Positions 25,605 through 33,769 of a DNA stretch of 35,270 bases are shown in pieces (positions within the stretch are counted from its first letter, which is position 1; every line of letters starts with the position of its first letter). The notes under the pieces are model-generated. The model did no database searches. It was not told the origin of the DNA and was given only the letters and a program-made list of their open reading frames with translations. Source of the DNA: Flavobacteriales bacterium (GTDB lineage: Bacteria > Bacteroidota > Bacteroidia > Flavobacteriales_D > Parvicellaceae); NCBI GenBank assembly GCA_029244805.1, contig JAQWQH010000162.1, positions 1-35,270 on the forward strand. Direction: 5' to 3'. A program made the position numbers and the translations under genes.

Positions 25605-26828
25605 ATGCTTGAGTTTTTTGAACAATATAAAGAGATATTTCTCTACCTTTCTATTCCGCTAACAAGTGCAATTGTTGGGTGGGGAACAAATATTCTTGCT
25701 TTGAAAATGACATTTTACCCAATTGAATTTATTGGAATAAAGCCTTTCGGTTGGCAAGGAATTATTCCAAGTAAGGCAAGAAAAATGTCCGTAATATCGG
25801 TTGATTTATGGACAACCAAACTAATTGATGTTAAGGAATTATTTTCACAAATTGATCCTGAAATTATTGCTGAAGAAATGCGTCCAGAATTTGATAAATT
25901 ATCCAAAGAGATAATGGATGAAATAATGGTAGATCAATCTCCAGAAGTTTGGAAAAGAATACCTGAGTCTGCTAAAAAAGTGGTTTATGCGCGCATCTCG
26001 AGAGATATGCCAGACGTTGTGAAGGGAATAATGGAAGATGTGAAGGAAAACATAGAAGATGTTTTTGACATAAAAGATATGGTTGTTAAAAGACTAACAC
26101 AGGACAAACAACTTATGAACGACATCTTTTTAAATTGCGGAAAAGATGAATTTAAATTCATTGAACGTTCTGGCCTATACTTTGGTTTTACTTTTGGTCT
26201 GATACAAATGGCTGTATGGTATTTTTTTCAACAATGGTGGTTATTACCTTTATTTGGATTAATTGTTGGCTATGCTACCAATTGGTTAGCTTTAAAATTA
26301 ATTTTCGAACCAATTCATCCCAAGAAATTTTTAGGCATGAAATTTCAAGGCCTCTTTATTACGCGACAAAATGAAGTTTCTGCAGAATATGCACAAATGT
26401 TGGCCAATGAAATATTTACTTTTGATCGAATATTTGCTGCAATCATTAGTGGACCAACCAAAGAAAGGTTCGTAACTATGATTGCTGGTCATGCCAATAA
26501 AGCCATAGATGACGGCGTTGGTATATCTAAACCACTAATTACGATCGTTTCGGGTAAAAGAAATTATGATAAAATGAAAAACATAATTGTAGATAAAACC
26601 ATTCGTAATATGCCCACGTCGGTCCGACCAGCTTTTGGGTATGCCGAAGAAGCTATGGGGCTTGAAAAAATATTTAGAACAAAAATGCAAGCTCTCTCAC
26701 CCGGCGAGTTTGTGGATTTTTTACGACCTGTCTTTCAGGAAGATGAACTAAAACTCATACTTATTGGTGCTTTCTTGGGAATGGCTGCAGGATTTGGTCA
26801 GTTGTTCTTTGTATTTGGAGGGTTTTAA
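25605..26828 (+). CDS. DUF445 family membrane protein
   Basis: A 407-residue protein with membrane helices near the N-terminus, mid-protein and at the C-terminus (GAFLGMAAGFGQLFFVFGGF), and a long charged helical section between. Two copies of a motif are visible: GWGTNILALKMTFYPIEFIGIKPFGWQGIIPSK (about 25-57) and GYATNWLALKLIFEPIHPKKFLGMKFQGLFITRQ (about 223-256), the internal duplication of DUF445/YheB-type proteins. The function is unknown; it is presumably in the inner membrane. It is the only gene of its transcript as far as I can see. Confidence 0.88.
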   Translation: MLEFFEQYKEIFLYLSIPLTSAIVGWGTNILALKMTFYPIEFIGIKPFGWQGIIPSKARKMSVISVDLWTTKLIDVKELFSQIDPEIIAEEMRPEFDKLSKEIMDEIMVDQSPEVWKRIPESAKKVVYARISRDMPDVVKGIMEDVKENIEDVFDIKDMVVKRLTQDKQLMNDIFLNCGKDEFKFIERSGLYFGFTFGLIQMAVWYFFQQWWLLPLFGLIVGYATNWLALKLIFEPIHPKKFLGMKFQGLFITRQNEVSAEYAQMLANEIFTFDRIFAAIISGPTKERFVTMIAGHANKAIDDGVGISKPLITIVSGKRNYDKMKNIIVDKTIRNMPTSVRPAFGYAEEAMGLEKIFRTKMQALSPGEFVDFLRPVFQEDELKLILIGAFLGMAAGFGQLFFVFGGF

Positions 26829-26895
26829 TGAATACCTCCCTACTCTAGCAACTTACTTAACTATCCAATAAACCCTATCATAAATTTTTACTTTC

Positions 26896-26923
26896 GCTAT
26901 TTGATAAAGCCTTATCAAATAGC
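26896..26923. repeat. Perfect 12-bp inverted repeat
   Basis: GCTATTTGATAA, loop AGCC, TTATCAAATAGC. It lies 68 bases after the DUF445 stop and is followed by TTTAAATCTTCTCTCTC, so it may be a terminator with a poor U-tract. A TACTTTCG box sits directly before it (26889-26896), so it could also be the start of a short transcript or a protein-binding palindrome. Confidence 0.7.
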
Positions 26924-27027
26924 TTTAAATCTTCTCTCTCTTACAAATGAACTGTTTTTTCCAATTGAATCATAAAAAACGATATCTTCACGCTTGATGT
27001 AATAAAGACTATTTTAGGTTATTGACA

Positions 27028-27342
27028 ATGGAAAGACTAAAGAGACGCTGGGGAATAGAATCAAACATTCAAATTATTTTGATATGTATTGTGTTTGCTA
27101 TCAACGGCTCTTTTGCCGCTTGGGTAGCCAAACCTATTACACTTTTTTTAGGTCTTAGCCCTGAAACTATGAACCCATTTCTATACTGGACATTCAGGGT
27201 GTTTTTAATTTTTCCAATATACCAATTGACACTGCCAATTGTCGGGTTTGTTTTTGGACAATTTAAATTCTTTTGGAATTTTGAAAAGAAGTTCTTAAGT
27301 CGAATCGGATTGGGATTTCTTTTTAAGAAGGAGAAGAAATAA
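27028..27342 (+). CDS. Small two-helix membrane protein (DUF6787-like)
   Basis: About 104 residues (MERLKRRWGIESNIQIILICIVFAINGSFAAWVAKP), with two hydrophobic helices (about 14-36 and 50-80) and a Lys-rich end (FLFKKEKK). It resembles the small Bacteroidota family annotated DUF6787; the function is unknown. The ATG at 27028 is preferred over the TTG at 27022 in the track. It is flanked by untranslated regions of about 200 bases on each side and looks monocistronic. Confidence 0.75.
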   Translation: MERLKRRWGIESNIQIILICIVFAINGSFAAWVAKPITLFLGLSPETMNPFLYWTFRVFLIFPIYQLTLPIVGFVFGQFKFFWNFEKKFLSRIGLGFLFKKEKK

Positions 27343-27547
27343 ATCATGCAATTAATAATTCACTCGGTCTTGCGCTTGTAATTTTCGAATTTTAACCAAA
27401 ATATATTCGTTAATCCATTAAATCCAAACTAATTTTTATTCCGACAGAATTTAGAACTAAAAACACTGATGTTTAAGATGTAAAAACAATCAGTTCTTTA
27501 AACCTATTTATATAAAGATCCTTTTGTTACTTTTACACTTCGGAAAA

Positions 27548-28000
27548 ATGAGTAACGCGATTAACATAAAAAATAAAAAAGCCAAGTTTGAATATCAATT
27601 TATTGACAAGTACACAGCTGGTATCCAACTAACAGGAACAGAAATCAAATCAATTCGTCTGGGCAAAGCCAGCATTATGGAGTCTTATGGTGTTTTTGAA
27701 AAAGGTGAAATATTTCTTAGGAATATGTATATCCAAGAATATGAAAACGGAACACATTACAATCATTCTCCGAAAAGAGATAGGAAGCTTTTATTGAATA
27801 GAACAGAAATTAATAAAATTGAGAAGAAGCTAAAGAACAAAGGTCTTACATTGGTGGCAATCAACCTTTTTATCAATGAAAAAGGGAAAGCAAAATTAAA
27901 TATTGCTGTTGCACAAGGAAAGAAATTACATGATAAGCGCGAAGACATGAAAAATAAAGATGCTAAACGTGAAATGGACCGATTAAAAAAAGACTATTAA
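27548..28000 (+). CDS. smpB: SsrA-binding protein
   Basis: SmpB escorts tmRNA to stalled ribosomes in trans-translation. The core motifs are KKAKFEYQFIDKYTAGIQLTGTEIKSIRLGKASI and the EYENGTHYNHSPKRDRKLLLNR segment; the C-terminal tail (KREDMKNKDAKREMDRLKKDY) is the basic helix that enters the mRNA channel. The real start is the ATG at 27548, giving 150 residues; the track start at 27524 is an upstream TTG lying over the likely -7 box TACTTTTA (27528-27535). Its stop overlaps the convergent sulfurtransferase stop by 4 bases. The ssrA gene is not in the window. Confidence 0.96.
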   Translation: MSNAINIKNKKAKFEYQFIDKYTAGIQLTGTEIKSIRLGKASIMESYGVFEKGEIFLRNMYIQEYENGTHYNHSPKRDRKLLLNRTEINKIEKKLKNKGLTLVAINLFINEKGKAKLNIAVAQGKKLHDKREDMKNKDAKREMDRLKKDY

Positions 28001-28800
28001 TTCTCTAATTGCGCCCATTCAGTCCAAGAACCGTCGTAAATAGACTTACTTCCCTTAAAAACTAATTCTGTAGCTAACAAAACTACACAGGCTGTAATAC
28101 CGGAACCACAGCTAAACACTAGCGATTTATTCTCACTAATAATTTCTTTAAATAAAAGTGTTAATTTTTCGACTGATTGAAACTTTCCATTTGCAAGAGT
28201 ATCCTGAAAAGGAATATTTATCGAGTTAGGAATGTTTCCTCTTCTTAAATCTGCTCGTGGCTCAGGAACTAAAGCATTAAATCGATCAGCAGATCTTGCA
28301 TCAATAATTAACCACTCATTGCTATCTAAGTTTTCTTTAACGAAATCAATGCTTCGAATCATTTCTGATTGAAACGCAGCTTTGAAGTTCCCACGTGAGT
28401 ATTTCCTTTCCACTATTGGTTCTGTATCAAAACCCTTAGCCACCCATTCTGGCAAACCTCCATCTAATACTGCTATATCTCTGTGCCCCATAGCCTTAAA
28501 CATCCACCATACGCGAGGACTTGAATAAACTCCTAAAGAATCAAAAACGATAATTTTGCTTGAAGAGTTAATGCCTAATTCTTGACAGCTTTCTTCAAAT
28601 TGATTTTTCGAGGGAAAAGTATTAGGAAAGGAACTTGACTTATCACTAAAAACATCTTTAATGTCAAAAGGTCTGGCTCCTATTATTTGGTGCCTAGTAG
28701 ATTTTGACTCACCACTAGCTTGACTAGCATCCAAAACTACCAAATCAGGATTATTAATATTATCACTTAACCATTTTGGAGAAACAATAGTTGAATTCAT
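27997..28800 (-). CDS. 3-mercaptopyruvate-type sulfurtransferase (tandem rhodanese)
   Basis: 267 residues, two rhodanese domains (about 1-130 and 145-267). The active-site loop in the second domain is SCGSGITAC (Cys231), the CGSGVTA type of 3-mercaptopyruvate sulfurtransferases (SseA), unlike the CRKGVT loop of thiosulfate sulfurtransferases. It transfers sulfur from mercaptopyruvate to acceptors such as cyanide or thioredoxin. There is no signal peptide, so it is probably cytosolic. The start lies 9 bases after the upstream beta-barrel gene on the minus strand; the 3' end overlaps smpB by 4 bases. Confidence 0.92.
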   Translation of the reverse strand: MNSTIVSPKWLSDNINNPDLVVLDASQASGESKSTRHQIIGARPFDIKDVFSDKSSSFPNTFPSKNQFEESCQELGINSSSKIIVFDSLGVYSSPRVWWMFKAMGHRDIAVLDGGLPEWVAKGFDTEPIVERKYSRGNFKAAFQSEMIRSIDFVKENLDSNEWLIIDARSADRFNALVPEPRADLRRGNIPNSINIPFQDTLANGKFQSVEKLTLLFKEIISENKSLVFSCGSGITACVVLLATELVFKGSKSIYDGSWTEWAQLEN

Positions 28801-28809
28801 TCTAAAAGA

Positions 28810-29481
28810 TTAAAACCTCCATCCAACTTTTATCATACCAACATTAGCAACTCCAAATGTCTTGGTCTTGACAGAAGCAATACTTGTTATAATCTCCGGT
28901 TCAGTTAGTGAACTCTCGTCTGTAATTTTATACTCTCCTGTCTTGAAATAAATACTAGAAAACAAAATTCCAAGTTCTGTACCTACATATAAATTATCAA
29001 ACACATAAAAATCAACACCTGAAAAAACGTGCACACCAAACTGGCTTATTGGTTTTTTTATTGAATAATTGTAATCAGCTATAAATATTATAGAATCTGT
29101 TCGAGAACCATATTCTTCATTTTTTCCGAATCCAAATTGTAATTCAACACCCAAATACGGCGAAACATTGTTTTTTCTAAAATGCTTTTCAAATCCAATG
29201 TTAAACGCAAACAGGTCGTTTAATTTCTCGACAGTTCCAACGCCATCTCCATCTACCTCTTTTATTTCTCTTAATATACTAGAGTATTGGTAAGCCAATC
29301 CAACTCTCAATGCACTATTATCAGCAAAGAAATAACGTATATTGAGATTGGGCACATATGCACTATCCTGTCGAAGTTGGTAGCGTGTTTCAAAAGATAA
29401 TTTACCGATACTGTCTTGAGAAAAAGACTGAATCAACATTCCGAAAGAAATGAATATTAGTAAATATTTAATGTTTTTCAT
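28810..29481 (-). CDS. Outer-membrane beta-barrel protein, unknown role
   Basis: 223 residues with a signal peptide (MKNIKYLLIFISFGMLIQSFSQ). The mature chain alternates short amphipathic strands (GKLSFETRYQLRQD, NSALRVGLAYQYSS, VSPYLGVELQFGFGK, GVHVFSGVDFYVFDNLYVGTELGILFSS) and ends on Phe (MIKVGWRF), the C-terminal signal for Bam-dependent outer-membrane insertion. It is an 8-stranded OmpW/OmpX-like barrel by appearance; specific family not identified. It is placed between pcm and the sulfurtransferase gene in one minus-strand run. Confidence 0.82.
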   Translation of the reverse strand: MKNIKYLLIFISFGMLIQSFSQDSIGKLSFETRYQLRQDSAYVPNLNIRYFFADNSALRVGLAYQYSSILREIKEVDGDGVGTVEKLNDLFAFNIGFEKHFRKNNVSPYLGVELQFGFGKNEEYGSRTDSIIFIADYNYSIKKPISQFGVHVFSGVDFYVFDNLYVGTELGILFSSIYFKTGEYKITDESSLTEPEIITSIASVKTKTFGVANVGMIKVGWRF

Positions 29482-29522
29482 AATTATGTTTTATCTTATA
29501 AATTCTTAACGAGTCGAGTAAG

Positions 29523-30173
29523 TTAATATTGCTTATCATTTAACATTGGAACAAAACTAAAACTTCCATGCTCTGTTTTTATAATCTCTCCATTTTCAGA
29601 TTTCTCGACAAGAACCATAGTTTGGTTAACTCCCTCACCAACAGGAACTACCATTATCCCATTAGGAGCCAATTGATTTATCAGTTCTTTTGGAACGAAC
29701 GGTGCTCCGCATGTTACTATTATTCGATCGAATGGTGCAAAAGCTTCTTTCCCGATATAACCATCTCCAAAAAACAAATTAGCCCTGTAATTCAATTTTG
29801 AAAGATTAGCTTTAGCCGAATGGAACAATTCTCTTTGGCGTTCTATGGAATAAACTTTAGCACCCATCTCTATTAAAACAGCAGTTTGATAACCCGATCC
29901 TGTACCAACCTCCAAGACCTTCATTCCTTTTTTTACTTTCAGTAATGAAGATTGTGTAGCAACTGTATATGGTTGCGATATTGTTTGGCCTGCTCCAATC
30001 GGAAAAGCAACGTCTTTGTAAGCAAAATTATCATGAAATACTTTATCGAAAAATAAATGCCTAGGAACGTTACCGATAGCTTTTAATACATTGGTATTAT
30101 TGATTCCTTTCTTCTCTTGTAACTCTTGAACGAGCAAATTCCTCTTCCCCTGGTCTCTTAGCGTGTCTTTCAT
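29523..30173 (-). CDS. pcm: Protein-L-isoaspartate O-methyltransferase
   Basis: Methylates isoaspartyl residues with S-adenosylmethionine to repair aged proteins. Visible motifs: FPIGAGQTISQPYTVATQSSLL (substrate loop), VLEVGTGSGYQTAVL (SAM motif I), VYSIERQREL (motif II) and IMVVPVGEG. The length of 216 and the MKDT...QGKRNLLV N-terminus fit the Bacteroidota form. A strong promoter box ends only 4 bases before the ATG, so the mRNA is probably leaderless. It is the first gene of a pcm-barrel-sulfurtransferase run. Confidence 0.96.
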   Translation of the reverse strand: MKDTLRDQGKRNLLVQELQEKKGINNTNVLKAIGNVPRHLFFDKVFHDNFAYKDVAFPIGAGQTISQPYTVATQSSLLKVKKGMKVLEVGTGSGYQTAVLIEMGAKVYSIERQRELFHSAKANLSKLNYRANLFFGDGYIGKEAFAPFDRIIVTCGAPFVPKELINQLAPNGIMVVPVGEGVNQTMVLVEKSENGEIIKTEHGSFSFVPMLNDKQY

Positions 30174-30177
30174 TATT

Positions 30178-30206
30178 CAAAAATAATACGCTAATTCAAA
30201 AAACAA
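30178..30206 (-). promoter_or_regulatory. Predicted promoter of pcm (TTG-N18-TATTTTTG)
   Basis: The reverse strand carries TTG (30206 to 30204), an 18-base spacer, and a perfect TATTTTTG (30185 to 30178). Only AATA separates it from the ATG. Confidence 0.7.
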
Positions 30207-30285
30207 GAATTAAAAGCATTCATTTTATAAAACAAGCGTGTTGATAATTACATTAGTTCTTCTGCATAACAGTTATCATAAGTAT

Positions 30286-30293
30286 TAGTTTTG
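30286..30293 (+). promoter_or_regulatory. Predicted -7 box for the Gfo/Idh/MocA gene
   Basis: TAGTTTTG is a perfect TAnnTTTG match, ending 19 bases before the ATG at 30313. The -33 element is not clear. Confidence 0.5.
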
Positions 30294-30312
30294 GTTCAGA
30301 TAAATAATTATT

Positions 30313-31269
30313 ATGTTAAAAATTGGAGTTATTGGTGCAGGACACTTAGGGAAAATTCATCTCAGAATTCTACAAAGTGCAAATTTTGTGGAGTTAATTG
30401 GTTTTTTTGATCAAAGTGAAGAGGTTCGAAATAAAGTTAAAGAAGAAATGGATATAATACCTTTTGCTTCCGTTGAGAGTTTAATCGAAGCTTGCGACAT
30501 TATAGACATTGTAACACCAACAATAACTCACTTTGATTGCGCCGCTGCTGCTGTGCGTTCATTCAAACACGTGTTTATCGAAAAACCTATCACGAATACG
30601 CTTGAGGAAGCTAAAGCCTTGATTAGTTTATCAGAGGAGGCAAATGTGCAGGTTCAAATTGGACATGTTGAAAGGTTCAATCCTGCATTTATGGCCAGTG
30701 TTAAACATTTACAAAACCCAATGTTTATTGAAACACATCGGTTAGCTCAATTCAATCCAAGAGGAACAGATGTTTCTGTTGTTCTAGATTTAATGATTCA
30801 TGATTTAGATATTGTTTTAAGCGTGGTTGATTCTGAAATTAAATCAATCAGTGCCAGTGGGGTATCCGTCTTAAGTGACACTCCTGATATTGCGAATGCA
30901 AGAATAGAGTTCGACAATGGCTGTGTTGCGAACCTAACTGCTAGTAGAATATCTATGAAAAATATGCGTAAATCTAGATTTTTCCAGCAAGATGCTTATG
31001 TATCTGTAGACTTTTTAGAAAAGAAAAATGAAGTAATTCAAATGCATGATGTTACAAAAGAGGATCCATTCGCAGTAACTATTGATTTGGGTGAAAAAGG
31101 TAAAAAACAAATAGATATTCTTTCAGAAGATATTGAACCAAACAATGCAATAGAAGATGAATTAAGATCCTTTGTGTTTGCTATCGAAAATGAAATAACA
31201 CCTTCAGTTTCAATTTATGCTGGTTACAAGGCTTTAAAAGCTGCCCATGAAATAATGAAAAAATTATAA
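30313..31269 (+). CDS. Gfo/Idh/MocA family NAD(P)-dependent oxidoreductase
   Basis: 318 residues. The N-terminal Rossmann fold has GVIGAGHLGKIHLRIL, and the family EKP motif is HVFIEKPITNTLEEA with VGHVERFNPAF (read as VQIGHVERFNPAF) downstream, the hallmark of sugar or sugar-nucleotide dehydrogenases. The C-terminal substrate domain includes DLMIHDLDIVLSV. The substrate is unknown. In Bacteroidota such genes often work on surface sugars, which would agree with the sugar transferase gene 1 kb downstream, but that link is only suggestive. Confidence 0.93.
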   Translation: MLKIGVIGAGHLGKIHLRILQSANFVELIGFFDQSEEVRNKVKEEMDIIPFASVESLIEACDIIDIVTPTITHFDCAAAAVRSFKHVFIEKPITNTLEEAKALISLSEEANVQVQIGHVERFNPAFMASVKHLQNPMFIETHRLAQFNPRGTDVSVVLDLMIHDLDIVLSVVDSEIKSISASGVSVLSDTPDIANARIEFDNGCVANLTASRISMKNMRKSRFFQQDAYVSVDFLEKKNEVIQMHDVTKEDPFAVTIDLGEKGKKQIDILSEDIEPNNAIEDELRSFVFAIENEITPSVSIYAGYKALKAAHEIMKKL

Positions 31270-31343
31270 TCCTATATAATCGTTGAACGTTTATAAAAAT
31301 GGTAATTCAATCTATTAATTACTTCTGTAAACAATAATAACGC

Positions 31344-31351
31344 TACTTTTG
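31344..31351 (+). promoter_or_regulatory. Predicted -7 box for the lipoprotein-sugar transferase pair
   Basis: TACTTTTG is a perfect TAnnTTTG match, ending 18 bases before the ATG at 31370. It overlaps the track start (TTG 31349), which shows that the ATG at 31370 is the right start. Confidence 0.6.
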
Positions 31352-31369
31352 CGTTCAAATTTATTGTAC

Positions 31370-32263
31370 ATGAAGTCAACTGTATTCATACAACTTTTAA
31401 TCCTATTGGGACTTCTAAACAGCTGTCAAATTATTGATAAGCCTGAAGAAATACCTTCATTCATTTATGTAGATAGTTTTTATTTTCAATCATCTACTAA
31501 TCAGGGTTCTAGCAGCAACAAAATTACAGATGTATGGGTTTATGTAGATGATAACTTAGCCGGTATGTGGGAACTTCCTGCTACGATCCCATTGCACTAT
31601 AAAGGAAGCCATAAAGTAAGTTTGTATCCTGGGATTAAAAAAAATGGAGCATCTGGCTTTCGAGTTATTTACCCTTTTTACACTGTGCATGAGGCCAACA
31701 TGGAGCTTATTCAAGATTCAATTATTCCAGTTAATCCATCTATTGAATATAAAAGTGGTCTTAGTATCTGGGTTGAAGACTTCGAAGATCCAGGAATTAA
31801 ATTATTCAATCATTCAACGAGTGACACCTCCATGATTGTTGTATCAAGCCCTCCATACACTGACCTTATTGAAGGAAATGCCGGCGCAATTTTTATGGAT
31901 GCAGACAATTTCTCTTCTGAAATGAGAACAAATGAATTGAACTTTAATAATTTTCCAAAACAATTAGACATTCCAGCATACATAGAGTTTGATTACAAAT
32001 GTAACCACGAATTCTACATTGGATTGCTGCATAAGGACAACTCTGTTCCAAGTTACCAATCGATGCCGCTAGTCACATTTTACCCTACTGATGATGATAA
32101 TGGCATTTCACAATGGAATAAAACATATGTTTATATACCGGATGGAACGAATTTCTTTCCATCCGCAACAGACTTTGACCTCTATATTCAGGCACTGAAT
32201 CCGGATGCTAAAGATGGGATTGAAATCTTCATAGACAATATTAAAGTTATTTACAATCAATAA
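31370..32263 (+). CDS. Hypothetical lipoprotein coupled to sugar transferase
   Basis: 297 residues, starting MKSTVFIQLLILLGLLNSC, a lipoprotein signal with acylated cysteine at residue 19 (lipobox LNSC). The mature protein is beta-rich and acidic-neutral, with segments such as DNLAGMWELPATIPLHYKGSHKVSLYPGIKKNG and a C-terminal jelly-roll-looking part (PAYIEFDYKCNHEFYIGLLHKDN...EIFIDNIKVIYN). I do not recognise the family. The stop and the next gene's start share TAATG, so it is translationally coupled to the sugar transferase and probably acts with it or on the surface glycan. Confidence 0.8.
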   Translation: MKSTVFIQLLILLGLLNSCQIIDKPEEIPSFIYVDSFYFQSSTNQGSSSNKITDVWVYVDDNLAGMWELPATIPLHYKGSHKVSLYPGIKKNGASGFRVIYPFYTVHEANMELIQDSIIPVNPSIEYKSGLSIWVEDFEDPGIKLFNHSTSDTSMIVVSSPPYTDLIEGNAGAIFMDADNFSSEMRTNELNFNNFPKQLDIPAYIEFDYKCNHEFYIGLLHKDNSVPSYQSMPLVTFYPTDDDNGISQWNKTYVYIPDGTNFFPSATDFDLYIQALNPDAKDGIEIFIDNIKVIYNQ

Positions 32264-33660
32264 TGAATAGAAAGCTACAGGTAACAAAGTATATCCTTTC
32301 CGACATTTTTATGTCCTTGTTAGCTTGGGTAGCATTTTATTATTTTCGTAAAACAAGCATTGAACAATCTGTATTTACAACTAGTGATAATTTTTATTAT
32401 GGATTAGTAATGGTGCCTACTTATTGGATTATTCTTTATGCATCTATAGGTAGTTACAAAAATATATTCAGAAAATACCGTTTGAAGGAAACCGGACAAA
32501 CTCTAATGATATCTGCTATCGGATGCTTAATCTTGTTTTTTGTTTTACTTCTTGATGATGAAATTAACCAATACAAAGATTACTACAAGTTGTTGATTGC
32601 ACTTTTTGGGTTTCATTTTACCTGCACATTGCTGCCTCGGTTAATCATTACTTCTGCTACCGTGCGAAAAATACATTATGGAAAAATTGGATTCCCTACC
32701 TTGATAGTTGGTGGCAATGAAAATGCACTTGGGATTTATAATGAAATTAAATCGCTTAGAGCAAATCCTGGTTATGACTTTAAGGGTTTCGTAAGCACCA
32801 ATGGCATTGACAGAGTCTTATTAGATACTCCCATTAACTATTTCGGTAAATATGAAAATATCAAGGCCGTCATCAAAGCGGAACAAATTGAAGAGGTAAT
32901 TGTAGCAATCGAATCTTCAGAGCATGAAAACTTGAAACGAATTATAGACGATTTGAGTGACTGTAATGTTTCAATAAAATTAATTCCTGATACATATAAT
33001 ATTCTTACAGGATCCGTTAAAATGACAGCTTTATTTGGAGCCTTATTAATTGAAGTCAACCAAGAAATAATGCCGCAATGGCAAATAACATTAAAACGTT
33101 TGATGGATTTATCTGCCTCAATCATTGCATTAATTCTCTTAAGTCCAATTTTAATTATTTTATCCATCCTAGTAAAGACTTCTTCCAAAGGACCAATAAT
33201 ATTTAAACAAGAAAGAATAGGAATAGATGGGCTACCATTTTATATATATAAATTCAGATCAATGTACTCGGACTCTGAAAAAAATGGACCTCAACTTTCT
33301 AGTTCAAGTGATTCTAGAATAACTCCTATTGGCAGGTTTTTAAGAAAATCTCGATTGGATGAAGTCCCACAGTTTTTCAATGTCCTAAAAGGAGATATGG
33401 CAATAGTAGGACCCCGACCTGAACGACAATTCTACATTGATAAAATAATGGAAGTTGCTCCGCACTATAAACATTTGCAAAAAGTAAAACCAGGAATTAC
33501 TTCTTGGGGACAGGTTAAGTATGGTTACGCTGAAAATGTAGATCAGATGGTTGACCGACTAAAGTACGATGTACTTTACATAGAAAACATGTCGCTTGCA
33601 CTAGATTTCAAAATACTGATTTACACCGTACTAACAGTGTTAAAAGGAGCTGGAAAGTAG
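32263..33660 (+). CDS. Polyprenyl-phosphate sugar-1-phosphate transferase (WbaP-type initiating transferase)
   Basis: 465 residues. The N-terminus has about four membrane helices and a CoA-binding-like domain (PTLIVGGNENALGIYNEIKSL, about 145-245). Then comes the bacterial sugar transferase domain: KRLMDLSASIIALILLSPILIILSILVKTSSKGPIIFKQERIG, YKFRSMYSDSE, RKSRLDEVPQFFNVLKGDMAIVGPRPE. It transfers a sugar-1-phosphate to undecaprenyl phosphate, starting an exopolysaccharide or O-glycan chain at the inner membrane. The sugar is unknown. No glycosyltransferases follow, so the remaining pathway must be elsewhere. Confidence 0.94.
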   Translation: MNRKLQVTKYILSDIFMSLLAWVAFYYFRKTSIEQSVFTTSDNFYYGLVMVPTYWIILYASIGSYKNIFRKYRLKETGQTLMISAIGCLILFFVLLLDDEINQYKDYYKLLIALFGFHFTCTLLPRLIITSATVRKIHYGKIGFPTLIVGGNENALGIYNEIKSLRANPGYDFKGFVSTNGIDRVLLDTPINYFGKYENIKAVIKAEQIEEVIVAIESSEHENLKRIIDDLSDCNVSIKLIPDTYNILTGSVKMTALFGALLIEVNQEIMPQWQITLKRLMDLSASIIALILLSPILIILSILVKTSSKGPIIFKQERIGIDGLPFYIYKFRSMYSDSEKNGPQLSSSSDSRITPIGRFLRKSRLDEVPQFFNVLKGDMAIVGPRPERQFYIDKIMEVAPHYKHLQKVKPGITSWGQVKYGYAENVDQMVDRLKYDVLYIENMSLALDFKILIYTVLTVLKGAGK

Positions 33661-33735
33661 AAGTTTATTATTCATCTAATTGTATATTAAACGAATTAAT
33701 GTAACCCTAATTATATTTCAATCCTACCAATTCCC

Positions 33736-33743
33736 TATCTTAG
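33736..33743 (+). promoter_or_regulatory. Candidate -7 box for the hydroxyacyl-CoA dehydrogenase gene
   Basis: TATCTTAG resembles TAnnTTTG with one mismatch, 26 bases before the ATG at 33770. Confidence 0.3.
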
Positions 33744-33769
33744 CCAATCTAAAATTTAAATTAATTTTC

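Noticed and set aside
27451-27497. Imperfect inverted repeat ACTGAT...ATCAGT upstream of smpB as a regulatory hairpin
   Set aside because: Six paired bases with an 18-base loop in AT-rich DNA is within chance expectation.
28391-28400. Second CACGTG-containing site (TTCCCACGTGAGT) as parS
   Set aside because: Only the core matches; flanking bases are wrong, and it is inside the sulfurtransferase gene.
30565-30576. AAACACGTGTTT palindrome with a CACGTG core as a parS site
   Set aside because: The flanks do not match TGTTTCACGTGAAACA, and it lies within the Gfo/Idh/MocA coding sequence, 8 kb from parB.
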